This document shows positions 5,822 to 6,290 of a stretch of 6,290 bases of DNA, piece after piece. The number at the start of each line of letters is the position of its first letter. Position 1 is the stretch's first letter. The notes beneath the pieces are model-generated. The model was not told where the DNA came from, made no database searches, and saw nothing but the letters and a program-made list of their open reading frames with translations. Source of the DNA: Collinsella sp. (GTDB taxonomy: Bacteria > Actinomycetota > Coriobacteriia > Coriobacteriales > Coriobacteriaceae); contig DXZV01000007.1 in NCBI GenBank assembly GCA_019419485.1, positions 1 through 6,290 of the forward strand. Direction: 5' to 3'. Both the position numbers and the translations under genes were made by a program.

Positions 5822-6290
5822 TCCCGGAAAGCCTGTTTGGCGCAGGGCCTCGTAGAGGACGATGGCGGCGCTGTTGGAGAGGTTGAGAGCGCTGATGCGG
5901 TAGTCGTCCGGGTCGACGAAGTTGCCGCAGATATCCTGTCGAAGGATGGCTTCGTGGCTGTCCTCGGTATGCCCGAGCGACTCCTCGTGGGCCTCCCAGG
6001 CGTCGGCGTTTTCGAGCGAGTCGCAATCGCGCAACATGGGGATGCGCTCGCAGCGCTCGGGCGCCGCGGCAAGCAGTGGCTCGGGAATCCCCGAGCTCTC
6101 GCTGCCAAAGACCAAAAAGTCACCGTCGCGGTAGGTACTTTGCGCATAGGTGCGGCGCGCCTTTTTGGTCAGCAGATGCAGGCGTTCGTCGGCGGGGGAG
6201 AGGCCGTTGCGCACAAGGAAATCCTCCCAGCCGGTTATGGGAAGGTCTGTATCACACATCAGTTCCACAGCCTTGCTAAGACGTTTCCGC
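5816..6290 (-). CDS. trmL: TrmL-like tRNA (cytidine/uridine-34 2'-O)-methyltransferase, partial (5' end off the window)
   Basis: A SPOUT-class methyltransferase that would use S-adenosylmethionine to methylate the 2'-OH of the wobble nucleotide in certain tRNA-Leu. The frame is open to the right edge: 157 residues are visible, and about 40-45 N-terminal residues, including the usual EPEIPxNTGN motif, are missing. Key motifs, counted from the first visible codon: KRLSKA (2-7, matching the KRLRRAG region of E. coli TrmL), FGSESSGIPEPLL (61-73), RIPM (82-85) and ALNLSNSAAIVLYEALRQ (134-151), which together form the SAM-binding trefoil knot. An unusual insertion of about 48 residues (86-133), rich in Asp and Glu, separates RIPM from ALNLSN; E. 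coli has about five residues there. The protein ends GFPGM, with the last Met and stop inside the palindrome, several residues shorter than typical homologues. An internal GTG at 6268 is not the real start. The family call is firm; the exact tRNA target is inferred. Confidence 0.88.
   Translation of the reverse strand, partial: RKRLSKAVELMCDTDLPITGWEDFLVRNGLSPADERLHLLTKKARRTYAQSTYRDGDFLVFGSESSGIPEPLLAAAPERCERIPMLRDCDSLENADAWEAHEESLGHTEDSHEAILRQDICGNFVDPDDYRISALNLSNSAAIVLYEALRQTGFPGM

Noticed and set aside
5767..6147. A 126-residue - strand open frame overlapping the TrmL-like gene
   Set aside because: It is in a different frame from the conserved SPOUT motifs and is rich in Ser, Arg and Pro, as expected of a shadow frame.

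Overview
The window is a GC-rich bacterial fragment carrying four protein genes. Three lie head-to-tail on the + strand and one converges on them from the - strand. The GC-rich codon use, the protein types and the dispersed palindrome best fit an actinobacterium of the Coriobacteriia, most likely a Collinsella-type gut organism. That placement is an inference from style, since there is no rRNA or other marker gene. The first 22 bases are not genomic: they are the Tn5/Nextera mosaic end plus the last three bases of the read-2 adapter, so the true sequence starts at about base 23, three bases before the first start codon.

Layout. Bases 26-2029 encode a complete EF-G/TetM-like translational GTPase of 667 residues. 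A 93-bp gap (2030-2122) holds the first copy of a 31-bp palindrome, a promoter-like region with TATAA at an exact 10-bp period, and a strong ribosome binding site. Bases 2123-3241 encode a 372-residue P-loop ATPase with a probable C-terminal winged helix. A 52-bp gap holds the second palindrome and a ribosome binding site. Bases 3294-5786 encode an 830-residue UvrA-like tandem ABC ATPase that lacks the UvrB-binding domain. The third palindrome lies between this gene and the convergent partial gene at 5816-6290, a TrmL-type tRNA 2'-O-methyltransferase whose N terminus is beyond the right edge. No gap exceeds 300 bases.

How the genes relate. The three + strand genes are closely spaced but separated by hairpins, and the second has its own promoter-like region, so a single operon is not certain. 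Two of them resemble factors that clear or recognise damage and drugs (ribosome-protection GTPase, UvrA2-type protein), yet each lacks the hallmark of the classical version: the YSPV loop of TetM and the UvrB-docking domain of UvrA. The TrmL-like enzyme is ordinary housekeeping but carries an unusual acidic insertion.

The most interesting non-coding signal is the palindrome family. There are three near-identical 31-bp copies in under 4 kb, every one at a gene 3' end. They supply or overlap the stop codon of three of the four genes. This looks like a small REP/MITE-like dispersed element that tolerates, or targets, gene ends. I see no convincing wholly new multi-gene system.
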